From the NCBI GenBank assembly GCA_032164245.1, contig JAVMKO010000001.1:292379041-292443040 (forward strand): a DNA stretch of 64,000 nt. The letters are read 5' to 3'. Position numbers and translations under genes: made by a program. Below are positions 55,086-64,000 of this stretch, piece by piece. Below the pieces are notes generated by a model. The model did no database searches. It was not told the origin of the DNA and worked only from the letters and a program-made list of their open reading frames with translations. Numbering within the stretch: position 1 is the first letter of the stretch; each line of letters begins with the position of its first letter. The stretch is from Sternotherus odoratus. Its lineage: Eukaryota > Chordata > Testudines > Kinosternidae.

Positions 55086-57137
55086 ATCAGAGCCGGACAA
55101 TTACCTCCTCTTATGTTGGTCTTAGTTTTATTTCCAGGAATAGAAAAGGGAAAATGAATCAATGTTTAAATATTTAAAACAGCCTGATTATGTTATAGAA
55201 GAGTGAAAAATCAGGACTGTGGATCAAAACATCTTCCACTTAGCAATGCAGAGGAATAATGCTAGACCACCAAGATGGTCCACTTATCAACATTTTTCAT
55301 GTTTCTCTACCCTGCCTTTTTCATTTAGACACCTTTAGTACACCAGCATTCATCCTATAGCTATGCTTTCTAAATCTGTCAGCTGACCCATAACTTGTAA
55401 TCTTCTTCTGTAGAATTGTGTTTGATACAAATGCTAATCTCCTGGTTTATTCACTGTTGCCATCTTATTTAGAAAATCTTTTGCAGACACTGCGTAAAAA
55501 AAAGCAGTTGTGATGTCTTTTTTGCTATGTTTTGCTTCAAATTATTAGCAAAAGAGGAGGCATGCAAAAATATTCACTGGGTTGTGGTCCTTCCTTGCAC
55601 CATATTCTTTCATATTTGAGCTGATGCCATTGAATGAGGTCAGTTTCCTTTGTCTGCCTTCCCTGTTGTATCAGTGTCCGCATTTTGTACAGCCCGCTGT
55701 TTCCATTTGATGGCTGCTTTGTAGCCTATGTGAAATGAGTTAATGATCTCGGTCTGGATCCTAGTGGACAGATGTGCACATCCACAAATAGCACTAATGG
55801 CCCCCGTGCTGCCTGCCTGGGAGGGAGATAAATTCAGAATCTGTTCTTCATTCAGTTAAGAAGGGATCCTTCCATGACAGAGTTGAGGCACATTGACTGA
55901 AGCTGCAGAGCTGACACCCATGCAGTATGTGTTCCATCGACAGAGGGCTTCCGTTTCCAAGGTTGTCAATCTAGCACCTTTCAGCAGCAATAAATTAACT
56001 CTTCCCCTGCCCCCCTAAAAATAAACAGAAAAGTAATTTTTCCTTTGCTTTAAAATACACTGAAATATTCTGCACTGAGAAAGTGTTGAATCTGGATCCA
56101 GAAACTGGTGGTAGAGATGATAAAATCTTTTGTGAATATCACTTTATAATTCAAAATACTGATACATGGATCCCAATGTAGAACTTTAGGACATATATAA
56201 ATCATATACTATACTGTGAAGATCTGCTGTTGAGAAAAGCACTTCACAACACTTACAAAAAATAAATCAATAATACACTTTTGCCCGGCTGTTCAATCAT
56301 TAATTTAAAAACTCAAAATGTAGGGAGATAGAACTGCAAAGCCCAATCCTCTAAGATTTACTCACTACCCATGTGATGAAAGATTTGCAGGATTGGGCTC
56401 ACAGTTATTCAAATATTTACTGGCACTTTGTTCTTAAAAATGCATCTTGTCTGGAGTCAGGCAGGAGACCTCTATTGCTCTTTTCACTTGTTGCAGAGGT
56501 CCAAGTTTCTGTTCTTGATTAACTGCATGATTAACCTGATTCCACTCCATAAAGGAGTTTTGTTCTCAATATCATAACTTTTGGCAAGATATAGTTTAGT
56601 CATTATAGCACATTCCTTTTTTTAACCTTTAGTATTGCTGATGTGCAAGTCCCAGATGCTTATCCATCTGCAGGTCACGGGTACTATAAATATCTTATCT
56701 TCTGTATACCTATTAAGTGGTTTAAGGTCTCACCACCTAATGGACCACCCATCTCCCCCCTCCTCCCCCCACTATCATGACCACTGCGAGTAGCGAGATA
56801 TTCCTTCTGAGAATCCTCAAATGGGAACTCTGAGAAGAGACGGCAGGGGGGTTCCCATGCAAGTTTTCCAGCTGTGCAATCTACTCCCACCACATGATCA
56901 GCCAAGAGCCTTAATTTACCAACCTTCAGATCTCAGTAAAAAGTTCATCTTTTCATTCAAGCGTTTTAGAGTCCTTTCCATCTAGTGAGTCAGGAGGATT
57001 TATGGAGGTTGGCTGAACCTGTTTCTCATGAGCTTATAGCAATAGGTGCATTGAAATGTCTCATGCTAGTTAACTGCCACATTGTTTAGCAGATATTTTT
57101 CAGCTTCATTACCAACAACTGGTTCACAGATTATTTT
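55086..57137. other. Unique intronic DNA
   Basis: About 2 kb without recognised repeat or exon; small ORFs only. Confidence 0.45.
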
Positions 57138-57334
57138 GGGGGGAGAAGGGATAGCTCAGTGGTTTGAGGATTGGCCGGCTAAACCGAGGGTTGTGAGTTC
57201 AATCCTTGAGGGGGACATTTAGGGATATGGGGCAAAAATCTGTTGGATGATTTAATTGGGAATTGGTCCCACTTTGAGCAGGGGGTTGGACTAAATGATC
57301 TCCTGAGATCCCTTACAACCCTGATATTCTATGA
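57138..57334 (+). mobile_element. tRNA-derived SINE with CR1-type tail
   Basis: Head GGGATAGCTCAGTGGTTTGA then GAGTTCAATCCTTGAGGGGG and ATTTAGGGATATGGGGC, then from about 57248 TTAATTGGGAATTGGTCCCA, CTTTGAGCAGGGGGTTGGAC and ACAACCCTGATATTCTATGA. The last 85 bp match the 3' end of the CR1 at 60065-61050 (TTTGGGATTGGTCCTGCTTT, GAGCAGGGGGTTGGACTAGA, TCCTGATATTCTATGA). Confidence 0.93.
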
Positions 57335-57519
57335 TGTAAATCATCAGGTGCATGCCATGTTGATCATCTAGATGCTTTATGTGTTCCTAATGTATTTGAA
57401 AGGACCAGATTGTTATAGCTGGCGAACTCCAAAGTCTGTTCTCTCTCATTGGTTACTGCATTACAGAAATGACCACAATAATCTCACCAATCTGCCTGTA
57501 CGTCAGTATCCTCTTTAGC

Positions 57520-58200
57520 ATTCCAATCTCCCTGTACAATCAGGATATCTTGTGCATCTTATTGATGATGTCTTGGAGCTGATTGTAAAAATCTTCAATT
57601 TCCTCATCCTCATAGTCTGTTGTAGGGGCATAGACTTGTACCACTGTGATATGGAACATTACTTCCTTTGGATGGATGAAAATAAGCCTGCTGGATAATG
57701 GGTGGCATCTCAATACTGAATTCTTGTTATCTTTATGCAGAAGAAATCCTACACCATTGACATGTTTGTCCTCTCCACTGTAATAGAGTACATGGCCTTC
57801 TTCTATTAGTGCCTCTCCAAAGTTCTTCCATCCGACCAAAAAGATTCTTAGGAGGTTCCAGGTGTATTGTTCCATTTGGTATGTGAGTTCTTTCAGCCTC
57901 CTTATTTATCTCAATGTCTTTACATTCTATGTGATTATGGTGATGTTATCTCTTCCACAGGATCCTCTTTGTTGGGAGTTACACCAGTAGTATATGTGTC
58001 ACATCTGCCCTGGTGGGAGATGGTTGGCGCATTCATTATTAACCTGGGCTGCGACCAATCTGGTATGGACATGGTTGACTTGCTCATCATATGGTGTGTC
58101 TTGGGCAAATTTCTAACCCAGCAGAGCTCAACCCTCTCCAAGCAGCCCCCTTTTAGTCACCTCTTACGACATGCAGGAGCAGCAGTGGGCCTATTCTGTC
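57520..58200 (-). pseudogene. RTE-type LINE, 5' region and endonuclease start
   Basis: Minus strand: from 57875, MEQYTWNLLRIFLVGWKNFG, then GHVLYYSGEDKHVNGVGFLL, LRCHPLSSRLIFIHPKEVMF and HITVVQVYAPTTDYEDEEIE, FYNQLQDII. This is the first half of the apurinic endonuclease of RTE-like LINEs (xGVGFxxxK, SSRLI, VVQVYAPT, FYxxLQ). Upstream (57880-58200) non-coding sequence continues the same element. It is truncated after the first half of the nuclease. The 214-codon plus-strand ORF (57867-58511) is antisense to it. Confidence 0.75.
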
Positions 58201-58559
58201 CCCAGACCCACAGGAAAAGTGGGTTCCACATAGCCCAAGCAATTTCTCTACAGCTTGCTTTAGCTCGTTTTCCCAACAGAGACTGGGGGACCAGTGGTGC
58301 CTTCAGCCAGTGTTACACTGCATCCGCCTGGTTCTCTGAACTGGTTTGGCTCCTCTTCTGCTCAGCCAAGTCAGGCTTCGTGGGTAGAGTTGTCTGCTTC
58401 CCCGACCCAAACTCAAGCATAGCAGTTGCCAAATTTTATTGCTTCACATACCAACGTCTTAAAAATGGTTGTGAAGTGAATGAATGGAACATCAATCTCA
58501 TGCACCACTAATGGTACATGTACCACTGTTTGGAAACTTCCACATGGTATAACTTTACA

Positions 58560-58665
58560 AGAAGTTCTAGGCTCAATGCAAGCATCATGGATTAAATTCT
58601 ATCACCTGGGTTATGTAGGAAGTCAGACTAGCTTATTCTAATTGTCCCTTCTAACTTTAAAATCT
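58560..58665 (+). mobile_element. CR1-like 3' tail fragment
   Basis: ATCACCTGGGTTATGTAGGA, AGTCAGACTAGCTTATTCTA, TTGTCCCTTCTAACTTTAAA: diverged CR1 tail ('gtcagactagatgatcataatggtcccttctgaccttaaa'). Confidence 0.6.
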
Positions 58666-60064
58666 ATTTATCTGTGCATCTGGGAGGTCAAGTAATGCCT
58701 CCCAGCAGCTAATGCAGCAAAACAGAACTGAAGGCTCCTTAAAAGCTTGGTCAGACCCACTCAGCCAATGATTGGCAGGTCTGGTGCTGCTCCCTAAACT
58801 GGAAATGGTCTGAAGATTAATTGTAAAAGATCTCTGGGCCTTCATATCAGAAGATCTGGAAAAATAGTAATCTGATTTATCTTCTGATTAGTTGTGTCAA
58901 TAGTGCTTTTCCAAGTACAGATACTTCACCACCAACGCCATGAGGAAAAGATGTAACCTTGAAGTCTGAAGGGTTCCTTTTAATCTTTTTGATGAAGAAA
59001 ATTATCCTCTTAGAACATGGCAAGTTTCAATAATTTTCCAAACAGCCCTCAATGACCTTTGTTTGAAGGGGGTCTTGCTAAATTTATGGAAGTGTTTTAA
59101 TTTGGTTCTGATTTTGGGGATATTAGCCTTTTGTTTGAATTTTAGCTTGCACTGAAGCTTTAAGTAAGACTTTCAAAAGTCAGGCTTTAACTTCACAGGG
59201 AGTAAAGATCAGGTTTTAGGATCCCTTTCCCCGCAAAAGAAGGTAATATCACTAACGTTAGTCTCGTATTTAGTAAAATTAACTAGAGAGAGACAGTTAA
59301 TGGAATGAGAACATAGTTGATAAATAACATGCAATTAAATATTCAATACACTCCTCAGTTACAAAGAAACACTCCTGGGAGACTGGTCCAACTGAAATCA
59401 AAAAGTGTCACCATTTTTTTTGCTGAAAAGTGGGGTGTGGTGGCTTTGAAAAACTGTTGTGGTTCTGTTGTACTCTGATACTTTGAGAAGGCTGGTTTAA
59501 TCATGAGGGTGCTGCAGATGATTTCATGTGTACATGAATAAATTATGCTCAAAGGCAGGACTTCATATGGACACAAAAACTGTAACCTGTTTTATGGACA
59601 AGTGATGGGGAAACTGAGGCAAGCATACTGGTTGTGCGAAACTGAGGCAAGCATACTGGTTGTGCGTCGCCTGTCTTAGGGTGGTACTCGATGCAGGGGC
59701 TGCCTTGCTACAGATAAATCAATCAGTGTTCAGGAAGTGCACAAATAGACACTGTTCTATTTTCCAATTCTTCTACTTTACCTATCACCATGGTATCCCA
59801 ATGCCTATAGTGATGGGGACCATTTAACTACAGATAGTACATCACTTTTAGGCACAGCAGACACTAGGAAAAGATATAGATAAGTGCATGCAAATCCAAG
59901 AAACATTTTCAATAAGAGGTTGCATCATGTAATCACTATTTTTTTCTGGGGAAGTTAAGGACACTATTGGGAAAGGTAACCCTCTTAATTAATATGACCA
60001 ATGATAGCATTACACCTTAGGAACTAATAAACCTATGGAAGCTGCAGAAATAACCTTAACAGTG
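58666..60064. other. Unique DNA with one 28-bp tandem duplication
   Basis: GAAACTGAGGCAAGCATACT plus GGTTGTGC is present twice head to tail at 59610-59665. Otherwise nothing recognised. Confidence 0.5.
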
Positions 60065-61050
60065 CTGGAGGAAAGAGTGACCAGACTTCTAGGTCCTGGG
60101 GCTGGTTTTATTGAATATCTTTATCAATGATCTGGAGGATGGTGTGGACTGCACCCTCAGCAAGTTTGCAGATGACACTAAACTGGGAGGAGTGGTAGAT
60201 ACGCTGGAGGGCAGGGATAGGATAAAGAGGGACCTAGACAAATTAGAGGATTGGGCTAAAAGAAATCTGATGAGGTTCAACAAGGACAAGTGCAGAGTCC
60301 TGCACTTAGGACAAAAGAATCCCGTGGACTGCTACAGACTAGGGACCGAATGGCTAGGCAGCAGTTCTGCAGAAAAGGACCTAGGGGTTACAGTGGACAA
60401 GACGCTGGATATGGGTCAACAGTGTGCCCTTGTTGCCAAGAAGGCTAACAGCATTTTGGGTTGTATAAGTAAGGGCATTTCTAGCAGATTGAGGGATGTG
60501 ATCATTCCCCTCCATTTGGCATTGGTGAGGCCTCATCTGGAGTACTGTGTCCAGTTTTGGGCCCCACACTACAAGAAGAATGTGAATAAATTGGAGAGAG
60601 TCCAGCAGAGGGCAAAGGAAATGATTAGAAGACTGGAGCACATGACTTATGAGGCGAGGCTGAGGGAACTGGGATTGTTTGTCTAAAGAAGAGAAGACGG
60701 AGGGGAGATTTGATAGCTGCTTTCAACTACCTGAAAGGGGGTTCCAAAGAGGATGGATCTAGACTGTCCTCAGTGGTAGCAGATGACAACAAGGAGTAAT
60801 GGTCTCAAGTTGCAGAGGGTGAGGTTTAGGTTGGATATTAGTAAAAACTCTTCAATAGGAGGGTGGTGAAGCACTGGAATGTATTACCTAAGGCGGTGGT
60901 GGAATCGCCTTCCTTAGAGGTTTTCAAGGTCAGGCTTGACAAAGCCTGGGCTGGGATGATTTAGTTTGGGATTGGTCCTGCTTTGAGCAGGGGGTTGGAC
61001 TAGATGACCTCCCGAGGTCCTTTCCAATCCTGATATTCTATGATTCTAAG
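60065..61050 (+). mobile_element. CR1 LINE, 5'-truncated, best preserved copy
   Basis: From inside the RT (VLGLVLLNIFINDLEDG) through the end of ORF2 (about 60960: VFKVRLDKAWAGMI) to the 3' end TTGGACTAGATGACCTCCCG, CCTGATATTCTATGATTCTA. ATTCTATGATTCTA is the CR1 terminal 8-mer repeat. Only a few frameshifts. Confidence 0.93.
60111..60686 (+). pseudogene. CR1 reverse-transcriptase fragment, 191 codons open
   Basis: MNIFINDLEDGVDCTLSKFA, DDTKLGGVVDTLEGRDRIKR, then RNLMRFNKDKCRVLHLGQKN, DLGVTVDKTLDMGQQCALVA, HLALVRPHLEYCVQFWAPHY. FADD, the catalytic aspartate pair of the RT palm, is intact, and the thumb region follows. The open ATG is internal to the RT, not a real start. The frame stops at 60686 near RELGLFV, where intact CR1 continues (ELGLFSLEKRRLRGD), so there is a stop/frameshift. 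No function expected, since the N-terminal half and the endonuclease are absent. Confidence 0.9.
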
Positions 61051-62195
61051 GGGTAACAGACTTCAGACTAGACTGACTCTGTCTACAATAGCAGAAGAGT
61101 AGCCAGCCTCCCTTATACCTCCAGGTGGACCATCTGGATTTTAGGTATAGATACACAGCTATAAGGAAATGCCTGTTTACTTCTACTTTGAAGCAAGTGG
61201 GCAGTGAATTGGCAGAGCCTTAACTCCATCCCATTACTTGCTAGCCAGAGTAGCTGAGCTATCAGAAGATGTGTAGCAGTTTACTGCTGGTGCAGACCAA
61301 CAAGTACATTACTATCACTCCCCTCCTCCACTGACTGACATTCCCTGCTCAAAGCGAACATCATTTACAGAGTGGATGTGAACAGAGACAATCTGGTGAG
61401 TAGAGAAGTGCAGAGGCATACCGGGAAGTACTCCATGGTCCTACATTTGAACTCCTGATGAGTACTCCTTTAATTCAAATGGAGATAACCTCAGAACAAC
61501 TGTCAACACTTGGCCCTGTCTGCTAATTTTACTATCTTGTTTACTTGGAGCTACTCAGCTGTTTGGGCTGGATGCGCAGTAGGAATATATGAAAACAGAT
61601 GGCTCTATTTGGCAACTTCTTCAAAAGTGTTGTTTTGAGGCTAGCCAGTCATAAAATGACTAAATAATTCCAGATCCATTACTTTTAGAAGACCTTCAAT
61701 AAACTGAAAGTACTTTAAAGTACTCAGGATGCAATATACAAGAAAGCTAGGCTGATTGCACTGATTCAGCTATCATATTTTAACTTTGACAGAAGAATCT
61801 GAACTCTTCTTTCTTAATTCAATTTCTTTTAAAACACAGAAGAGATACAGCATATGACAAACAGGAAATGTCTAACTCACACTACACAGGGTGCCACTTC
61901 GCTCACAGGGTGCCACTTCGCTCCACCTTTTTACTCAATCATCCTGAAGTATTTTACAGATTTAGAGCAAGACTTCCATTCATCTCTGAAATGCAGCCAC
62001 CTTGGGAACAGAATGTGGTAACTATTTAGAAGCAATACTCCACAGCAGTTGAGGTCAAGCGCTGAAGAAAAAACACTGTTTACCCAATTGAAAATTTAAA
62101 GTACAGTTTGATTCTGAAAAGTGACTTTAAAAATAGCATTGGGGACTTACTGTTCATGGTCTCCTTAATTTCACATTAGAGTAGTACCACAAAGA
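61051..62195. other. Unique DNA with a 19-bp tandem duplication
   Basis: CACAGGGTGCCACTTCGCT is present twice (61885-61922). No exon or mobile element seen. Confidence 0.5.
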
Positions 62196-62708
62196 TATGA
62201 ACACCAGAGTTACAAACTGACCGGTCAACCAGATACCATATGAAAATGGAAGTAACCAATCAGGCAGCAGCAGCAGCAACAAAAAAAGCAAGTAGTGTAC
62301 TGTGCCTATATTCCATCTTAGAGTTAGGCACACCCGGGCTGCCTGTTCCCACCCCTCCCCCACTTGTGTGGCAGCCACTTACAGCAAGACACTGGGGTTG
62401 CCAGCCCATGGCAGCCAGAGCCAGCAGAACTGGAGCAGCTCTGGAGTCTGCACCACTTTCACCTCCACTGATGGGTGGGGGGGGGGGGAGGGGGGGATGC
62501 TGTTTTTATCTCCCCCTTCCTCTCCCAGAGGGGGGACAATCTTGGAAACTCCTGCTAGGAGTAGGGAGCTGAGCTGCTGCTGAATCCTGGCCTGGAGTGT
62601 CCACTAATGGATCTGGAGCCCAAACTGTGCTTTGTTCAGAGTTACGAACATTACAGAGTTACGAACAACCTTCATTCCCGAGGTGTTTAACTCTGAGGTT
62701 CTACTGTA
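62196..62708. mobile_element. TA-type MITE with AGTTACGAAC ends
   Basis: Left side GAACACCAGAGTTACAAACT and GACCGGTCAACCAGATACC; right side AGAGTTACGAACATTACAGA, TTACGAACAACCTTCATTCC, AACTCTGAGGTTCTACTG, then TA. The right terminus (rc CAGTAGAACCTCAGAGTT) is clear; the left terminus is diverged. Resembles pogo/Tigger-type MITEs of reptiles. Central GC-rich stretch with G-runs (62466-62500). Confidence 0.6.
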
Positions 62709-62796
62709 AATACGCTCAAATGAGTGAATAAAGATTTTCCACCAGTGCCACAAACTCAGATTAGAATCTGAAAGTCAAGTTGAATTCTTATACCTA

Positions 62797-62987
62797 TCTC
62801 ATAGAACTGGAAGGACCTTGAAAGGTCATTTAGTCCAGTCCCCTGCTTTCACTAGCAGGACCAAGTACTGTCCCCTGACAGATTTATTCCCCCCCTCCCC
62901 CGAATCACTAAATGCCCCCCTCAAGGATTGAACTCACAACCTGATTTAGCAGGCCAATGCTCAAGCCACTAAGCTATCCCTCCCCCG
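62797..62987 (-). mobile_element. Turtle tRNA-derived SINE
   Basis: Minus strand: GGGGGAGGGATAGCTTAGTG, GCTTGAGCATTGGCCTGCTA, GGTTGTGAGTTCAATCCTTG, GTCAGGGGACAGTACTTGGT, ACCTTTCAAGGTCCTTCC. More diverged than the copy at 39611. Confidence 0.92.
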
Positions 62988-62989
62988 CT

Positions 62990-63357
62990 CTTGTCATCGC
63001 ATACATTCACTAACAGTAAATAAAGATTCTGACAGCCAATTTATGCTCTTAATGCCATCAATCACTTCGCAGAAGGGTGAGCAATTAGAAATTAGCAAAC
63101 AATTCTGCTGAGGATGTATTAAGCTGGAACAGATTCCCATTCTGTCTCCCATAATCAGGATAGTTTTGTACGATTTACATGGGCAAAACACATATTTTAG
63201 TCACTATAGTCAACAAGAATAACTTGGAGACACATAAAAGTGACATTTTTATATAGTCACTTTTCAGAGTCCAACACCAATTCTGGCAGAATGCAGTTAA
63301 CCACATTGCAATCTGGTCTGGACAATAGTGACTAGTGATTGAACTTCAACCCATCAT
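62990..63357. other. Unique DNA between SINE and tRNA-like sequence
   Basis: No supported feature. Confidence 0.4.
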
Positions 63358-63429
63358 TGCATTGGCTGGGACTCAAACCCAGGTCAACTGTTTGGAAGGC
63401 AGCTATGCTCACCACTATACCACCAATGC
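63358..63429 (-). tRNA. tRNA-Gly (UCC anticodon), probably a pseudogene
   Basis: 72 nt on the minus strand: GCATTGGTGGTATAGTGGTG, AGCATAGCTGCCTTCCAAAC, AGTTGACCTGGGTTTGAGTC, CCAGCCAATGCA. The acceptor stem GCATTGG/CCAATGC is fully paired, the D arm is intact, the anticodon loop is CTTCCAA (anticodon UCC), and the T stem CTGGG/CCCAG is paired. Two defects: the pair next to the anticodon loop is C-A, and the T loop is TTTGAGT, with the invariant C56 changed (B box GGTTTGAGTCC instead of GGTTCGANTCC). No clear oligo-T terminator directly follows its 3' end. No related tRNA nearby. It could be a retroposed or decaying gene, or a SINE head. Confidence 0.75.
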
Positions 63430-64000
63430 CTCTCCATCTCACTCCAGGTACCTTGTCCAACAGCACAGTGCTCCCTAGCACTCTGCTGAGGTACTGATTC
63501 AATGCAGATTCTGAGAGAAGAATGCTGCCTGGTGAATCAATAACACCAGTTCATGCATTACCTGGATTTTTCCCTGGAAGTCTCCCTACACATGGGAGTA
63601 GCTGTTCTGAATTCCATGTGGAACTTGAGAAAACAAACAATTAACCAGACTTAAAAATTTCCAGATTTATATTATTTGACTGAACATTTGAGTAAGAAGA
63701 GCTGGTCTGATCTGAATGGTAAAGAACATACCTTTCACCTACTGCCATGTAAATTCCAATGTCTGATTTTAAGCCAAAAATTAAAATTCAAAGTGACTAT
63801 AATATGAAACATTTGCAATTCTAACCTGGCATGTTTCCCCTTTATGTTCAATGAATGCATGTCTACAATTTAAAAACAACAACAATCCAGACACAGCAAT
63901 CCAGTCTCACTTGTTCACTTACCCATCTTTGTAACGAGATTGCAAGCCCAGCAATCAATTTCAAAATCACTGCCTCTAGTTGCAACCAACAAACAAGAGC
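63430..64000. other. Unique DNA
   Basis: No supported feature. Confidence 0.4.

Noticed and set aside
57867..58511. 214-codon plus-strand ORF
   Set aside because: Largely antisense to an RTE-type LINE; no recognisable domain or codon pattern.

Overview
This window looks like nuclear DNA of a turtle, probably a cryptodire. The reasons are a tRNA-headed SINE with the turtle-type head and a CR1-like tail, many CR1 LINE copies, PIF/Harbinger transposons with their small TTA/TAA-duplicating MITEs, Penelope-like retroelements and several hAT MITEs. Nothing looks bacterial. There are no operons, no CRISPR arrays and no long host ORFs.

Host content is sparse. The only clear host coding sequence is one short minus-strand exon at 25858-25945. 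It has a splice acceptor, a start codon, 23 codons plus one base, and a GT donor. It encodes the N-terminus of FAM168A ([15 protein letters not shown]...). The window is therefore best read as intron - first coding exon - intron of FAM168A on the minus strand. Positions above 25945 lie upstream in the gene and those below 25858 lie downstream. A weak candidate for a second, upstream exon lies at 50559-50626. A tRNA-Gly(UCC)-like sequence is at 63358-63429. A 5S rRNA-derived retroposon flanked by a 13-bp direct repeat is at 19488-19768.

Layout. 0-6 kb: Penelope-like remnant (GIY-YIG end), a dead Harbinger, a Penelope end split by a Harbinger MITE. 6-10 kb: a hAT relic with very long inverted ends, then a TA-flanked MITE filled with GC-rich tandem repeats. 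10-19 kb: minus-strand CR1 remnants, a Penelope fold-back, a GC-rich hAT MITE, and a plus-strand CR1 split by a MITE. 19-25 kb: 5S retroposon, small MITEs, mostly unique sequence. 25.9 kb: FAM168A exon inside unique, partly TAAT-rich sequence. 28.8-33.5 kb: a second Harbinger containing a pogo/Tigger-like element that itself contains a SINE. 35-42 kb: MITE, CR1 tail, a long inverted repeat around a GT run, a hAT MITE with perfect 8-bp duplication, a SINE, a solo LTR with perfect 5-bp duplication. 42.8-46.6 kb: a long CR1 that split a MITE and was itself hit by a solo LTR. 48-51 kb: unique AT-rich DNA. 51.5-64 kb: hAT MITE, Penelope fold-back, an unclassified repeat, CR1 and RTE-type fragments, SINEs and the tRNA.

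Nothing suggests that the mobile genes still act. Every transposase or reverse transcriptase seen is truncated or broken; the best preserved is a 191-codon CR1 reverse-transcriptase fragment at 60111-60686. The value of the window lies in the FAM168A exon, the datable nested insertions and a few unusual structures (5S retroposon, hammerhead-like Penelope fold-backs, the GT-centred inverted repeat). I ran no searches. Family names rest on recognised motifs, terminal repeats and target-site duplications read by eye.
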